Source: Nageia nagi (lineage: Eukaryota; Pinophyta). From it: 64,000 nt of DNA. The notes under the pieces are model-generated. The model made no database searches, had not been told where the DNA came from, and saw nothing but the letters and a program-made list of their open reading frames with translations. This document shows, one piece after another, positions 1 through 13,090 of this stretch. Position numbers and translations under genes: made by a program. The stretch covers positions 103,354,001-103,418,000 of the forward strand of contig JBITNC010000001.1 of the NCBI GenBank assembly GCA_050084985.1, written 5' to 3'. Within the stretch, counting starts at the first letter, position 1. Each line of letters starts with the position of its first letter.

Positions 1-3000
1 TAAGATATCCATGTCTCCCTTGGAGGCTATTAGCATGATTGCATGGATTTCAAGGTGTATGGAATTCCACCACTACCCAATTTTGGCATTCTAGGCCCTT
101 GGATATGATCACACCCATACCAAGGCATATCATATTTAGTGTTGGACATGGATCACCTTTGTACACTAGTTGATGAGATTACATCAATCCTAATACAAGA
201 TTAATGATGAAGCTACCTCACACTGTAAAAGGAGGATTTCTAAAAGACAATAATATAATGATATGATTATGATTTCTTATTCTTAGAGTTGATCATTATT
301 CTTCCTTAATAACAAATTTGACAAAATGAGGTACTTTTTATGGGGCATAAAACAAGACTCACGTGGAAGCACACTTTGAGGTAAGCGTAATAAGGGTTGT
401 AAGCTAGCTATTCAGGGGGTGTTAGCATTACCCTTGGATTAGTAGAATATTGCTAATGGGTCTCTAATACTCCACCACAATTGTTGAGGAAGCCTTGATG
501 CAATCCTTTCCACTACTAAAGATTTGAGCCTTGGTTCATTAATCTTTATAAGATAGTTGTTGTAATTGAAGTTTCTATACTTTATAATTCAAATGTAATT
601 AAATTTGGCCATTATATTATTATTTATTTATCATTTCATAATGATTTTCTCTAATTTCTTGAACATTTAATATGGAGTAGATAATTTTGATAATTACATG
701 AGATCTGACGTTCCTATTTCCTATGTTGGATATATTGAGTCCTTTACTTATTATTGCTTGAGATCTTTCCTCCATTGCTAGACATTGAGGTCATTTGATA
801 TGATTGTACCATCCTAAGTGAGACATTAGATTTTTAGCTTACCTTATTACTTCTACCACTTGGACATTGAATATTCTTAGTGTAATTCATTGAGATAATC
901 TTAAGTTTGCATAATTCATTAGGCTATTTTGAGCATGTGTGAATAATATTTGGAGCTAAAGGTGAGACGTACCTCTCTTAGGGATTGTTTGATCATTTTT
1001 CAATATTATTTAATGACTAAGAGTTTTGTATTTTTGGGATTTGTGAAGAATCCAAGTGAGCCTAGGTTTGGGTCATTGTATCAAATCTTAAATTTTTCCA
1101 TTCTATGGAACACACACAAATACTAAATATTATGCATGACAATCAATATTAAAGAACATCTCCAAGGATGAAACAAGGATAAGATGACATGTGAAGATAG
1201 AGAATTGGAGTTCTTTAACAAGATAAAAGCATTGAAATACAAATAATAGCTCCTTGAACTCCTTACCAAGATAGTGCAGTTGAAAGAACCCATCCATGAT
1301 ACACTTACAAGAAATGAGATATAGGAGACATTAAAGTATGATATTATAAAAACCATAATGGATGATACAAGCCAACTTTTTCTTGCTTAAGGGAAACCAA
1401 GTTGGGAGAGAGTGATTTGTAATGATCCAAATAAAATAAAAAATTAAAATAAATAATAAATAATGCATGCATATTAGTAAGAAATTAATGCATGCATGTT
1501 AGTGGGAAATATCCTAGAGTAGTTCGTGGAGAATAATTTATGCATGAGATAGTGGAAAATCAATGAGTGTTAGTGGAAAATTAATGAATTTTAATAGTAA
1601 GTCAAGTGCTTTTTTTCAACTATATATTTGTATGTCATTTATTCATATGGATGTAAGATGAAAAATTATAGTAATTAAATGGTAAACACAATCCTAAAAC
1701 CTACTTAAATCGAAATGGCCAAAGACAAATAATAATAAAAATAAATGGTATTCAATATAGAACACATATGGAACAAGCTAATGCCTATCAAGATGGAGAT
1801 TCAAACACTTACCTATCATGCATGAAAGGAAGCAAGGTATATATGAATGATGACCAAATGAAGATACCACAAAAAACATAACTTCTCGATACATCAAAAA
1901 TGGAAAGAAAAATAAGTCCATGTCAATCCTTGAACAGGCCATCGATGATACTCTTTTGGAGGAATTTGAAATCTTGATCAAGGTCATTATCTCGCAAGCC
2001 TATAAGAATGTTAGATTGTATGCAATAACAATATGATAGCTTGCATAAGAGAGTAAGAGTTTCCAAATTCTAATTTTGATAGTGTTATTGAAGAACACCT
2101 AAAAGAGAATATGCCACTATCAAGTTCATAATGTGTTATCTAGATCTATCTTGATAGTGGACTTATGTGGATCTTGATTATAGGGAACTTGATGATGTAA
2201 CCCACTCCTTAGGTTGATGCCCACATCTTAGGCCTCACATTACCTAAAAAATAAGACACCCATTGATCCACTATTATAGATTATATTGATTATAATATTG
2301 ATAATAATAAAATAACATAAAATAACTTGATAATAGTAACTTAATGATTTTAAGTAATTATATAAATTAAATTTATCAAATGCCCCACTTTGGAAGTATA
2401 ATTGAAAAATACACGTATTTAAATAAAAATTCATTCCAAAGTAAAATATATAAAAAAAATTATTGAAATTTTTAATAGTTCTATTTGATGATAATCGCCA
2501 ACTCCATGTCCCCTTTTTTGACTTGGATGCTTTTAGAAGAAAGGAAAAAAAGAAGGATTCAAGGAAAAAATAACCTACAAGATAATAATTTACCCAAAAC
2601 ATCAATTCTCACCCAACATTTATTACTTTATCATACATACTTATGAAGATATGTTAGCTTGTATTTATTTTCATACATATGGACATTTTCAATCATTGCT
2701 AATCAAACAACAAATATTGAGGGAAGCATGATAGTAATAAAATTAATTGTCAAAGGTGTGTTATTAAATAATTATATGGGTTGAAAATACTATGAGATTG
2801 ATCCTTGATCTTCTAGTCATTATAATTATGACATAGTTAAAGGCTTCATGTTTGAAACTTAAAAGAGTAATGGCAATGCTGGATGAATAATTTTTAGGTT
2901 TAAATCATTATTTTTTTCCTTCTTTGTTTTTTATGGTTAATAATAATTATCCATCTATTCATAGTGATAGTCTCAATCATAATACTTAATATTGATTAGA

Positions 3001-3194
3001 TTGCTTTGAACTTCAACCTTTCAAACCTCTTAGTAATAAGGGATTATCATGTATCTTATTATTTGAAGATTGATAATAAAAATAAGTATTACATAAATTA
3101 ATATAAATTACTCATTACTATTAAGAGTGTGAACCAACTTGTATATCTATATCTTATCTAAAAATCAATTTCAATTTCAATACATATGATAAGT
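1..3194. other. AT-rich intergenic DNA without a recognisable gene
   Basis: I read both strands and found only short open stretches of low-complexity, hydrophobic composition with no family signature. Around 1400-1430 a purine run is followed by TGTAATGATCC, which could be a polypurine tract and LTR start of a decayed retrotransposon, but I found no partner LTR in the window. Short repeats around TGCATGCAT occur near 1463 and 1490. The stretch is probably relic transposon DNA; that is inference. Confidence 0.5.
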
Positions 3195-3320
3195 CCATAA
3201 GGTTTGGCTTGTTGGTGGAGACGTTCACATTGAGCGTGGACACTTGAGTTCAAATTTGGGGGCTTGTAGTTCTAGTAATATATCGAACCAATACTATCCA
3301 TTAGGTTAAAAAGGTATACC
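3195..3320 (+). repeat. Candidate tRNA-derived SINE head
   Basis: A box-A-like string (TGGCTTGTTGGTGG, near 3205) is followed about 40 bp later by a box-B-like string (GAGTTCAAATTTG, near 3246). That is the spacing of an RNA polymerase III internal promoter in a tRNA-derived SINE. The flanking bases do not fold into a convincing tRNA cloverleaf, so a functional tRNA is unlikely. No poly-A tail or target-site duplication was identified. It could be chance similarity in AT-rich sequence. Confidence 0.25.
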
Positions 3321-3679
3321 CTTAACATAAATAAAAATTATAAAGATGACATAATTTAAACTTCAAATGTATTATAATGAGTTGTAATGAAATACCAATC
3401 CTCTACTATTAAAAAAATTCAATACATATGTTACAAAATTTATCTCTACCAATGCTTAAATAGTTAGAAGCCAAGAGCCAAGATTCGAACTATCCACATG
3501 TTTTTAAGTCTAGGGTTTTGGTTTTCCTGCCACATCATTTTTTCTCTCTAGAGATTTTGCAGTATATTATTTTGATTTGACATCACATTAACACCCAACT
3601 TGGGTAGTTCCCCCACCCTTTATTATGGTTGCCACTCTTACCAACTCTTCACTTGATGGTGAAGTAGTTGGAGTGAGCA

Positions 3680-4615
3680 ATGGCACTAGGGAAATATCCC
3701 TACAAGTTTCTTTTGGAGGTGGAACATGAGGTAAAGGTTTTGTTCCTCAACCTTTTTATTCATGTAGAATATTTTAGTGTTACTTGTTTATGGTTTGAAA
3801 TGCATACCTTGGTGGAGTGTTTTCTAGGTGGGATCTCTAATGACTTCCTGTTATGTTCTTGGGTTGGACCCCTTATAGTATTTAGGTAGAAAATATCCAA
3901 AACCTCACCAAGGGTTATTTTCTATTTTAGTTTTCTAAATCTATGCATGCATAAAAAGTTCTTAACATAGGACCTTAGATGGTCCTAAATTCACTATTAA
4001 TCCTGCAAAGTTATCATAGAGACTTTACAGTTGATAGTGAGGCTACCACTAAAGTCCTAGTGTGAGTCATGTTTCCTAGGTTACCTATTCCATGTTGGAA
4101 GTATCTACGTACCCTAGTTGAAACATAAAGGTCCTTTGTTTTCTTTGAACTAGAAAGGTTCTTCTCGATTCAACCCTCTTAGAGAGTTTATTAAGGTTGA
4201 CCTTACCAAGGATCTCTAAGAGTTTATTAATGTTCATATTGGAGAACTAATTATTCATCAAAGGGTGGTCTACACCAACCTCTTGAACACTTTCTATCAT
4301 TGTCAATCCTCTGCTCATAAGATTCAAGAGTGCCCACTTATGGTGGGAAGATTCAAAGAATGGAATCCATCTACACCCTTGACATATGTAGCCTCGACTA
4401 CTTCTTCCATGTGTGGAAACAATAAGTGGAAAATGGTTTCCAACAATAATAAATTTCCCACCCTAAGTTTAAGAGCTAAATTTTGCTCCACAACAACTTG
4501 TTCTAATGGAAGAATTGCTAACTACCCCTATAGCTATGGCAAATATAGTTGTTTCTCAACCTCCCTTGATTGCCCAACAATTGAAGATAGATATTCAATT
4601 TTCACTAATGTTTGA
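3680..4615 (+). pseudogene. LINE ORF1 (nucleic-acid-binding protein) remnant
   Basis: ORF1 of plant L1 elements encodes an RNA-binding, Gag-like protein that packages the element RNA. The segment from 3680 reads through a region resembling the DUF4283-type N-terminal domain. After several frame breaks, 4170-4340 carries the stretch before the zinc knuckle and then a C-x2-C-type knuckle variant (YHCQSSAHKIQEC around 4297-4335). The first cysteine is replaced by tyrosine (Y-H-C), so the knuckle is imperfect. The rest to 4615 is serine- and threonine-rich with no motif. Assignment rests on position before ORF2 and on the knuckle context. Confidence 0.6.
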
Positions 4616-4899
4616 CCCCTTTGGTTCTTATATTTAGTTGGGGCCTTCATTTACCTATATTATCTTTTCTCCTCCTATAGTTTAGGGTGTAGAGGAAAGC
4701 TTAAGCTATAAGTCTCATCATTCTCGTAGTCCTCATAGGGAGGGCTTTGATGGCCATGTAGATAAGAGACAATAAACTTTGAACACTCATCATCAGGTTG
4801 TTTTTTCTCAAGGTGATGCTAATACTTTTGGGGCCATAGCTAATTTAAGGGACTCTAAGGATAACATGGATCTTCAAGACCATGATACTCCTTAATGAT

Positions 4900-6737
4900 T
4901 TTTTATTTGTAGAATATCAAAGGGCTAATGGACCCAATCTATAAATACATGATCTATAGTGAGTTATCCAATGTTGCTCACTTGTATGGTAATATTGACT
5001 TTATTTGTTTGTAAGAGATTAAATTTGTTAACTTAATTCTTCAGTGTACCTATTCTTTCCTTTAGCTATGGGGCCTTTTTTTATTCTAATCATTCTCTTA
5101 GGAGCGGAGGTGTTGTCACTTTTATTTCCCCAAGATGGTGTTTGAATGTTGTTTCTTAGGGGGTGGACCCTTCCAACCAAGTGGTTTGAGTTTTGTTAGA
5201 TTTGCATGGAAAGCCTTTTGGCATTATCAATATCTATGCTTCTAATGATGCACATGAAAGGTGTACTCTATGGAGGTGCCTTGCCTTGTCACTCCCCTTT
5301 GCCACCTGGGTTCTATGTGGGCACTTTAATGCCCTTAGCAATGAAGTGTGGGAGAAAGAGAGGCTTGGTTTTTCATGAAAAATAAACTAATCCTTTTTTA
5401 TTCGAACTTTCATTTCATCCTTAAAGCTTTTCTAGAAGCTCAGTGGTTTACATGGTCCAACCTTCAAAGTGGTGATGCTTTAGTTCTTATGAGGCTAGAT
5501 TGTGTTATGTAATTAGAATGTGATTCCTTTCATTTTACTCAAGTTTCTTCTTTAAATCCCTCTATGATGGGTTTCCATGATACCACCTTATCTGATCATG
5601 CTCCTATCTTGTTTGATATCTCTTAAGGTCACACCTCTCATAGGGTTTTCACTTCATAGTTCTATCTTAATGTCTTCTTTCAACAAAGTGATTCTATGAA
5701 AGCTCATATCTATTGCATTTGGAATCTCATTCCCCAAACTTCTAGTACTTCAGGATGGATTCAATGGTGGAATGATGCCATCACTATAACTACTTCTGCT
5801 CTACTCATCCTTAGTTTTGAGGTCATTAAGAGGAGAAGGAAAGGTAACATTATTCTTTGGGTAGAGCTTACAAGAGCTACTCTTAGACTAGAGGTAAACC
5901 CTTGTAGTCAACTTACTCAAGCTTATGTTGCTACTTTGCACCATGAAATTAGAAAAGTTGATTTGTATGAAGCCAAAAGAGCTTAGTTGAGAGTTAAAAT
6001 GAATTGGCTCAAAGTGGATGACAAAGTCTCTAAGGAATATTTTAAACACCTTCACCCTCTTATTCATGCAACTTAGTTCCATGCCATTCAAGCAGAAGAA
6101 GTTCATTTCACCTCCCTTCCTGATATTATTATTACTTTTATGGACCATTACCAGTAAGTATTTTTTCCTCAACCTATTACTGATGCTCAAAAACAAGCTA
6201 TTCAGGAGTGCTACTTTATCATACCTCTAAGGGTTTTTGAAGCTCAAAGGGATTTATGATTTTCCTCTTTCTCTTGAGGATTTTAAGATTGCTCTTTTTC
6301 ACATGGTTAATGAGAAAAGCCCTAAAATTGATGGTTTTCCATGTGAATTTTACAAGGAATTTTAGAATTTGGTTGGCTCCTATCTTCTATGAATGTACAC
6401 AGAAGCTATGGTTATTGGCTCTCTGGGCCAATTAATCAATAAAGACAATATCAAATTCATCCCCAGAGCAAGAAACCCTAGGATCATAACAAATTGGAGG
6501 ACTATAACTTTGTTAAATGTGAGCTATAAAATTATTATCAAAGCTTTAACTCTTAAACTTAGGTTATTGCTTCCTTTGATTATTTGGCCTAAGCAAACAT
6601 GTTTTGTAATGGGACATTATATCTTAGATAATGTTATTACAGTCTAGGAAAGCATGGAATGGGCAAGATTCTTTGATTAAAAAGCATTGTTTATTAAAAT
6701 TGACTTTCAAAAAGCCTATAAAAATATTGAATGGAAC
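4900..6737 (+). pseudogene. LINE ORF2, endonuclease and start of reverse transcriptase
   Basis: ORF2 encodes the endonuclease that nicks target DNA and the reverse transcriptase that copies from the nick. The endonuclease core is visible at 5193-5378 (GIINIYASND, then WVLCGHFN, where the family has GDFN, so the catalytic Asp is now His). It continues past 5580, where the conserved SDHAP histidine motif remains. At 6393-6647 the reverse transcriptase fingers are clear (IKFIPRARNP, NWRTITLLNVSYKII, QTCFVMGHYILDNVI). The reading breaks frame repeatedly between blocks. The frame reaches IEWN at 6727-6737, where the Gypsy insertion cuts it. Confidence 0.8.
6733..6737 (+). repeat. Target-site duplication GGAAC, left copy
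   Basis: GGAAC directly precedes the TGTATTCC start of the left LTR and recurs directly after the right LTR at 21135-21139. Removing the element and one copy rejoins the LINE reverse transcriptase in frame (IEWN followed by FILSMLKALG). Confidence 0.85.
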
Positions 6738-8658
6738 TGTATTCCTTTAGAATAACACTCAAAAATTGCAATAATTCTATTATTTTTCATTCTTCATTAT
6801 TTCATTTTTTACTACCTGGGAGCTGTGTATATAAGAGTACCTAGGGGGGCATTATTCTTTTAGAGTCTTCATGAGTTGTAAAATTTTGTATTCTTTCATT
6901 TTAAGTCCCTCCTCTTCTCATTTCTTTTCCTTAAGGTGCCAAGAGTCATTTTTATAGTAGTAACTGAGAATTATGTAAATAAGGATACTCGAGAGCCATG
7001 TCAATAAGAGTTATTTCAAATGTATTTCCTTTTATTATTTAGTGATCAGGAGTTGAGAGTGCCTAGGAGTCATGTCATATTTTTTAGTATACTTAAGAAG
7101 TAATGTATGTAAAAGTTTCTCAGAATCATATTTATTACTTTAGAATCTCTAGGAATTATTAACACAAATGTCCAAAACTTGTACACATTCAGAGTTTAAC
7201 TTTTAAAGAATATCAACAGTGCTCGGGGATTTTGAAGGATGATATCACAAATTTTGGTAAAAATAAGTAGCTCTCAGAGCAAGCAATGGCGGGTGTATAC
7301 TTTTGAATAACATCAATAGAGCTTGATGATTTTGAAGGATGATGTCATAAATTTTGGTAAAAATAAGCAGGTCCTGATAGAATCAAAACATCAATAGAGC
7401 TTGATGATTTTAGAAGATGACATCATAGTTTTCGATTAGAATCAATAAGTCTCAACAAAATCAGAATATCAATAGAACCCATCAATCCTAACAGATGATG
7501 TCATGATTTTTAGCTAAAATCAATAGGTCTTAGAAGAACTAGATCATCAATAGAGCCTAAAAGAAGAACATAGAGCCCACCAAGCAAGTGAAAGAGTAAT
7601 GCATAAGAAAGAACACTCGGGTCCACTTCATATTAAGTGTTTCACCCCTAGGGCCCTATTAATATGTTGAAATCAACTCATTTCCACATAACAGTGGTAG
7701 TTCTTCTTTAACCAAAAAAACATAATGTCTATCAACCATCATTACTTTGATTACTAACATCCATAGTAGATATCATAAAGATTACAGAGAAGTAAATAGT
7801 AGCTAATAAATCATAACACCAAATCATACCAATCAATGTGCAATCAAATAACTACTCAATCAGCTACAATGTTATCTTCAATCAACTACAGTGCTACCTT
7901 TAATTAGCAATAATGTTATATTCAATTAGCTACAGGGTCGAAGAAGGAGCAATCAATAACATGTCAAAAGGATTACAGCTCTATGGACATGGCTAACCAG
8001 AAGTTGCAAATTCCCAGATAGTTATGTTGATTAGTACTTGTTCACTATATAATCTAACACAATTGTAGCATTTATGTAAATAGTGCTATTTTAGTTGTTT
8101 CATTCAATGCTAGTAGTAGTGTATATTAATGAAACCCAACCACCTAAGGAGCAAGGGAAGGTGTATAAATAGCTAGCTTTTACAAGTAAAAAAGGTTATA
8201 CATTTTAACAAATTTACCCTAATCTATAAGAGCAATTCACATATGATAATACAAACAAACAATGTTTTTCCCTCTTGCAACAAAGTGGCTATTATTGCTT
8301 TTGTGAATGTTATGTGTGGAATGTTTTCTTCAAGTTATTGTTGTGTGTTGTGATTGCAAGACCCCAAGTGCAAGATAAGCTATGGATTGTTGCCTATGCT
8401 ACAATGCTTAGGTTGTAAATTTCCTATTTTAGTTATTTATTTACTTATCTTTTTCTTGTAACTCTCCATCTTTCTATTCCTTTCTTATTACTTTTGACCT
8501 TAAATATAGATAGGAACTGGCCTATAAATTGGAGATTGAGCAAAAAACCAACACAAGTGCATATCCACCACCTTTTACTCTTTCAAGGAACCTACCATTA
8601 TGGGAAGTGGAGAACATGACCAAACCAAACCCTTGAGGTTATGCTACACCAATCAATA
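6738..8658 (+). repeat. Gypsy-A 5' LTR
   Basis: It begins TGTATTCC and aligns along its whole length with 19207-21134. Shared landmarks include GTCCCTCCTCTTCTC, the ATAAATAGCTAGCTTTTA stretch, which could be a TATA box (near 8165), and the TAAATATAGATAGGAA region near its end. It ends in ATCAATA rather than the usual CA, and the same end is seen in the right copy. Most differences from the right LTR are C/T or G/A changes. Confidence 0.9.
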
Positions 8659-9043
8659 GCAACCAGTTCTATTTTTGATATGCCTGGTGGGAAACAAGCT
8701 AAATATCATATTTAGCAAGCATTGTTAGGCTTGATAGCCTCATTTGGTGGGTTACCAATTTGATCCTTCAAGATTATAAAGTTCTTGTAACTTTATTGGC
8801 TACTCTGCTATCAACCACTCAACATTTTGAACCCTAGCACCTTTGAAATGTAGACTAACTAGAAGTAGTGCTAGAAATTCTCTTAGACAGCTTGGATTTC
8901 AAGAGTTGTCACTTCCTCATAGGAGGATTAGATGAAAGATATCTTAGGTTGTGTCTCTTTTGATCCCTTTAAGGGAAACCTCTTTGTTATTTGTATTTGA
9001 CTCATTCCTAGAAAATCCTTTACCTCTTATACATTCTCCAAGT

Positions 9044-10400
9044 ATGGCTCAACCAATAGATTTTTCTACGTAGAATAATAGTCATCCTTTGGTTATAGCT
9101 GGTAATTCACCACCTATACCTCAAGAAGCTTTTAAAAATTTTCCTAAGTATGATGGCTCTAAAAAGATGCCATATGAGCACTATCAAGATATATCTTTGT
9201 TGGCTTTAAGCTTCGACATTACTGATAAAACTGTGATGACAAGGTTACTATCACACTCTTTTGAAGGCAAAGTAGCTGAGTGGTTTAGAACTCTCACTCT
9301 CCAATCTATAAATTCATGGGGAGAGTTGTGTTAGAATTTGATTAAAATATTTTATGTAGATGGCAATGATAGCATGTTTCTTAGCCTCATAACATGTATC
9401 AAAAGATAACTGCATGAATCTATTGATGATTTAAATATCAAATTTGGAAGAACATGAAAGTCTATACCAACAAGGATTAGACCAACAAATGCTTAAGATC
9501 TGGTATATTACAAAAAATATTTCCTTCCTAACCTCAATATGCTTATTGTTATGTCAAAAGATACATTCCTAGATGTTTACCAGATAGCAAATACTATAGA
9601 ACATACCCTAGTGTCCTCTAGTAAAATGCAGCCTAAAATAATCATGCCTATATTTCCAAGTTTACCTTTCAAATAGGCTCTAGAAATAGGTCACCTTGGA
9701 GTTTTTGCCTTACCACCTCCTCCCAAACCTACTATTCAAAATTAACTACTAGCATTACTTGCTCTTACATCCATAAGCATTGGTACTGAACCTAAATCTC
9801 AAAAAGAGAAAAGAATAAGGTAATTGGAGATAACTATCAGAATCTAACCAATAAGCTGACTCTGTAAGAAAGGTAAAATCATGGTTTTAATTATAGAAGA
9901 TACGATAATTAGTATCAACTAAGATTCTAACACAAGGCCAACTAGCCAAAATAATCTAATCCTCCTAAAATAATTAAGAATGTTGTTATGACCAATTCTA
10001 TAGATAGTGCTACTTTAGGCATTATAGAATGGTGTCCACCATGTTTAGCTCTTCATTTTCTATATTCATGTGCAGTATATCAACATCATTATTTGAGATT
10101 ACATTCTAACTAGATGGTAGAACTTGCTTCAAATCCTACTATCAACCTCACAATGGTCAACTTTTGGGTTTTAAGATATGCTAAAGAATAAGAAAATTAT
10201 GTTCAAACTAGAGCAACTTCTTTAGCAGCTCCACAATAGCCTCAAGACACTTAGCAGTATCAAGCTCCCACTCAAGCCCAACCTAAACCTAAGAAAGCTA
10301 AGACTCCCTTAGGTCAACCTCAAAACCAACATCATCAAGTCTTATTTAATCTAGGTACTATTCTATCAAGTTCGAGTATTGTTCTATCAAACCTAGGTAC
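9044..10400 (+). pseudogene. Gypsy-A gag remnant
   Basis: Gag forms the intracellular particle that holds the element RNA. The frame opens with ATG at 9044 and, after a TAG, is open over 9089-9334 with the family pattern FPKYDGSKKMPYEHYQD, then a WF tryptophan block near 9285. Beyond 9334 the reading continues in pieces with TAG stops. Proline- and glutamine-rich sequence near 10200-10330 resembles the linker before protease. No intact zinc knuckle was seen. The start is chosen because the MAQP frame leads straight into the conserved block. Confidence 0.7.
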
Positions 10401-10467
10401 TAGTGTTCTGGGTGAAACAAATCCCACCACAATAAGAAAAGGAGTCCTAAAGAAAAAAAGACCTGAT

Positions 10468-11060
10468 ATGTTGAGATATCCTTTCATCACTAATTATCAT
10501 AAAGAAAATATTACTCAACATTTTAGAATATATCAACAAGTAGAACCAAGTAAGTCCATCCCATATGCTCTGTACAATATTGTAGAAGAATTGAAGAAAA
10601 CTTTTTCTATGATGACTATGTTTGATGCATTAAAGATACCAGGTCAATTAGATCTTTTGCAAGAAGCTTTAAAGTTAAGAAATAGTAAAAAGAGAATAAA
10701 TGAAGAGAATCTTATCTATGTTATATCTAAAGTTGTCTCTCTAGATCCAATAGGTGTAACAAGACCCTCACCTTTCTATTTTTCCTTGAGATTAGAAGGT
10801 TGGGTAGTAAATAATTGTATGATTGATACTAGAGTTGCCATAATTGTTATCCCTAAAGCTATTGTAGATGAAATGAAATTATACATTATAAGATGCATTG
10901 ATGGTGTCATATAATTAGATTCTTTCTTAATAGATGTTATTGGTAGTGTTAAAGGTGTTCAAATAACCTTGAATGCCTTTCCTAATATTCATGTTGTCTA
11001 AGACATTATTGTATTTGATCTTCCACCTCTATTTGAAATATGTCTTTCCAAAGAATTTAC
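10468..11060 (+). pseudogene. Gypsy-A protease region
   Basis: The frame is open for 148 codons from 10468 and resembles the linker and aspartic protease of Tat/Athila elements. Landmarks are the YNIVEELKK and MFDALKIPGQLDLL stretches, followed by PFYFSLRL and the active-site block NNCMIDTRVA near 10812-10838. Retropepsins need Asp-Ser/Thr-Gly; here the triad is D-T-R, so the glycine is lost and activity is unlikely. Reading continues past a TAA at about 10911 to near 11060. Confidence 0.65.
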
Positions 11061-11364
11061 TGCTAAATTAGGAGGGTACCTAGCCTTAGACTATAGTCAT
11101 CTTCTACTTTCTTTTCAAAACTAACAGGTGAAGATTATGAATGAAGGCATTAAAACTATCCATCTCAAGAGGATTAATGAAGTATATTGTATGAATGATC
11201 CATAACCAATGGAGATATTTGAAAGTGACACAATAAGGGAATCACTTCTAACAACTAAAGTTCTATCAGCAAATGATCTAAATTATTAGGTCATAAATGT
11301 TGGCATGGGCAATTATTATCTATATGAGAAACTTTAGCCAGTTTTAATTATGCTAATAAAGAAC

Positions 11365-11778
11365 ATGAGGTATGGATGATGTATTTTGATGGTTCTTGAT
11401 GGATGTGGAGTTGGAGTGGTATTCAAATATCCTAAGGGGACTACCAAAATATTCTCCTTCAAATTCACATGGACCTATACAAATAATGCTATTGAGTATG
11501 AAGCCCATTGTTTAGGGTTATCTAAAGTAATTAGTATAGGTATTAGATGCCTGATTATCCATGGTGATTCTAAATTAGTCATCAAGCAAGTCAAAAATCA
11601 AATCAATGTAAAGCACCATTATTTGAAGAACTATAGGAACAGAGTATGGGATTTATTAAAGTCATTTCGGGCTATCAATTTGGTATCTATTCCTAGAATG
11701 AATAACCAAATAGTTAATGCACTTGCTGGAAGAGGAGCACGTTATAACCCTACTCATTATAAAAGAGGAGCCCTTTGA
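11365..11778 (+). pseudogene. Extra RNase H domain upstream of the RT (Gypsy-A)
   Basis: RNase H removes RNA from RNA-DNA hybrids during reverse transcription. This segment has the RNase HI-type pattern in order: YFDGS (first acidic residue, just upstream of a frameshift near 11395), GVGVVFKYP, NNAIEYEAHCLGL (catalytic Glu), HGDSKLVIKQV (catalytic Asp), and NQIVNALAGRGA at the end. It lies before the reverse transcriptase, whereas a second, degraded RNase H lies in the usual place after it (13090-13440). An additional RNase H is known from the Tat lineage. Its position here is read directly from the sequence. Confidence 0.8.
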
Positions 11779-12179
11779 GTTAAAGTTTAGTGTAGGCCTT
11801 CAGTACTTGATGTTACAAACTTTTGGTACGTATTTAACTCCAATGAGCATATTGTCAACTTCCTCATAGATGTAGTGGCTCACACTTTTGGTACTTAAGA
11901 AATGCTTGATTATTTCCAAGAATCAGATGTCATTCTAGTTAGAAATAATGTAATACCAAAAGAACTACTATCTTTTGAAAGACTATTTGATTCATAAGAT
12001 GTCCTAAAGGCCAAGTCTTTGATCATCTTGAAGGAAAATTATGTTGAGCTAGAAGTAGAGCTTGGTAAGTATGTAAAAGTTATTTTAGAGTGTTCTAAAG
12101 CAGAAAAGGTTGCTATGTACTAGATTTATCATGAGTTTTGTTAAGTGATTGCTTGAACTTATGATGATCTTAAGACATA

Positions 12180-13090
12180 TGACAAAGATGTCATCCAACA
12201 CATGGTTGAGCTTGAACCAGAAGCTAAACCATATAGGCAAAAATAAAAACCCATAAATCCAAAGATAGAAGAAGCTCTGAAACATGAGTTAATCAAACTC
12301 CTTGATTGAAAAATCATTTATCCTATCAAGCATTCTTCTTGGGTTGCAAATTTAGTTCCTATGAGAAAGAAAAGTGAAGAAATCAACTCTATGTTGATTT
12401 CAAAAATTTGAATAAAGTGTCCCTGAAAGAAAATTATCCTCTCCCTCTCATGGAGTAGATCCTACATACAGTAATCAGAGCTTATTATTTTTTAAATGAT
12501 TGATGGTTACTCAGGATTTAACTAGATTTGGGTGAAGGATGAAGATCAATTCAAAATATCATTTACAACTAAATGGGGGACATTTACTTTTCAAAGCATG
12601 CCATTTGATCTTTTTAATGCAGGAGCTACTTTTCAAAGAGCCATGGATCATGCATTTGGAGAGCTAATAAACAAGATTATATTGATATATCTAGATGATA
12701 TCACTATCTTTTCTAGAAGTAGAAGTGATCACCTGGAACATCTAAGATTAGTCTTTGAAAAATATATGAAGTTTGACATTTCAATCAACCCAAAAATGTC
12801 AATTTTTATGGTCAACCAAGGAAAGTTACTTGGCCACATTATCTCAAAAGAGGGACTAGCAATTGATCCAGATAGAGTAAAAGCTATAGAAGCATTGCCA
12901 CTCCCCTCTAACAAGAAGGCCTTATAGTCATTCCTTGGTTAGATCAATTTGGTTAGAAAATTTATTAATAATTTTTTAGAAATTATATCTCTAATCACTT
13001 CAATGCTAAAGAAAGATGTTGTATTTTCTTAGTCATGTGAAGTAAAAGTAGCCTTCAAATAGATAAAAAAAGGCTATAACAAAAGCTCTT
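12180..13090 (+). pseudogene. Gypsy-A reverse transcriptase
   Basis: The palm and fingers are readable in pieces. Near 12340 there is a WVANLVP block followed by a VDF-type stretch after a frameshift. From 12532 to 12927 one open frame holds MPFDLFNAGATFQRAMD, the catalytic YLDD (about 12688-12699), and the LLGHIISKEGLAIDP block leading into the thumb. YLDD is intact, but the upstream frame is broken, with stops near 12415, 12450 and 12500. The minus-strand open frames at 12085 and 12729 are shadows of it. Confidence 0.85.

Larger units (their letters stand above)
3480..6737 (+). mobile_element. L1-like LINE, 5' part (interrupted)
   Basis: This is the 5' portion of a non-LTR retrotransposon: ORF1-like sequence with a zinc knuckle, then ORF2 endonuclease and the first part of the reverse transcriptase. 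It stops abruptly at 6737, where a Gypsy LTR begins, and the same reverse transcriptase frame resumes at 21140, so the two parts are one element. The 5' limit is approximate because plant LINE 5' UTRs are not recognisable by motif. Frameshifts and stops are common, so it is not mobile. Confidence 0.8.

Noticed and set aside
2240-2605. 121-codon minus-strand frame with hydrophobic segments
   Set aside because: Low-complexity AT-rich translation with no family signature, no start context and no supporting neighbours.
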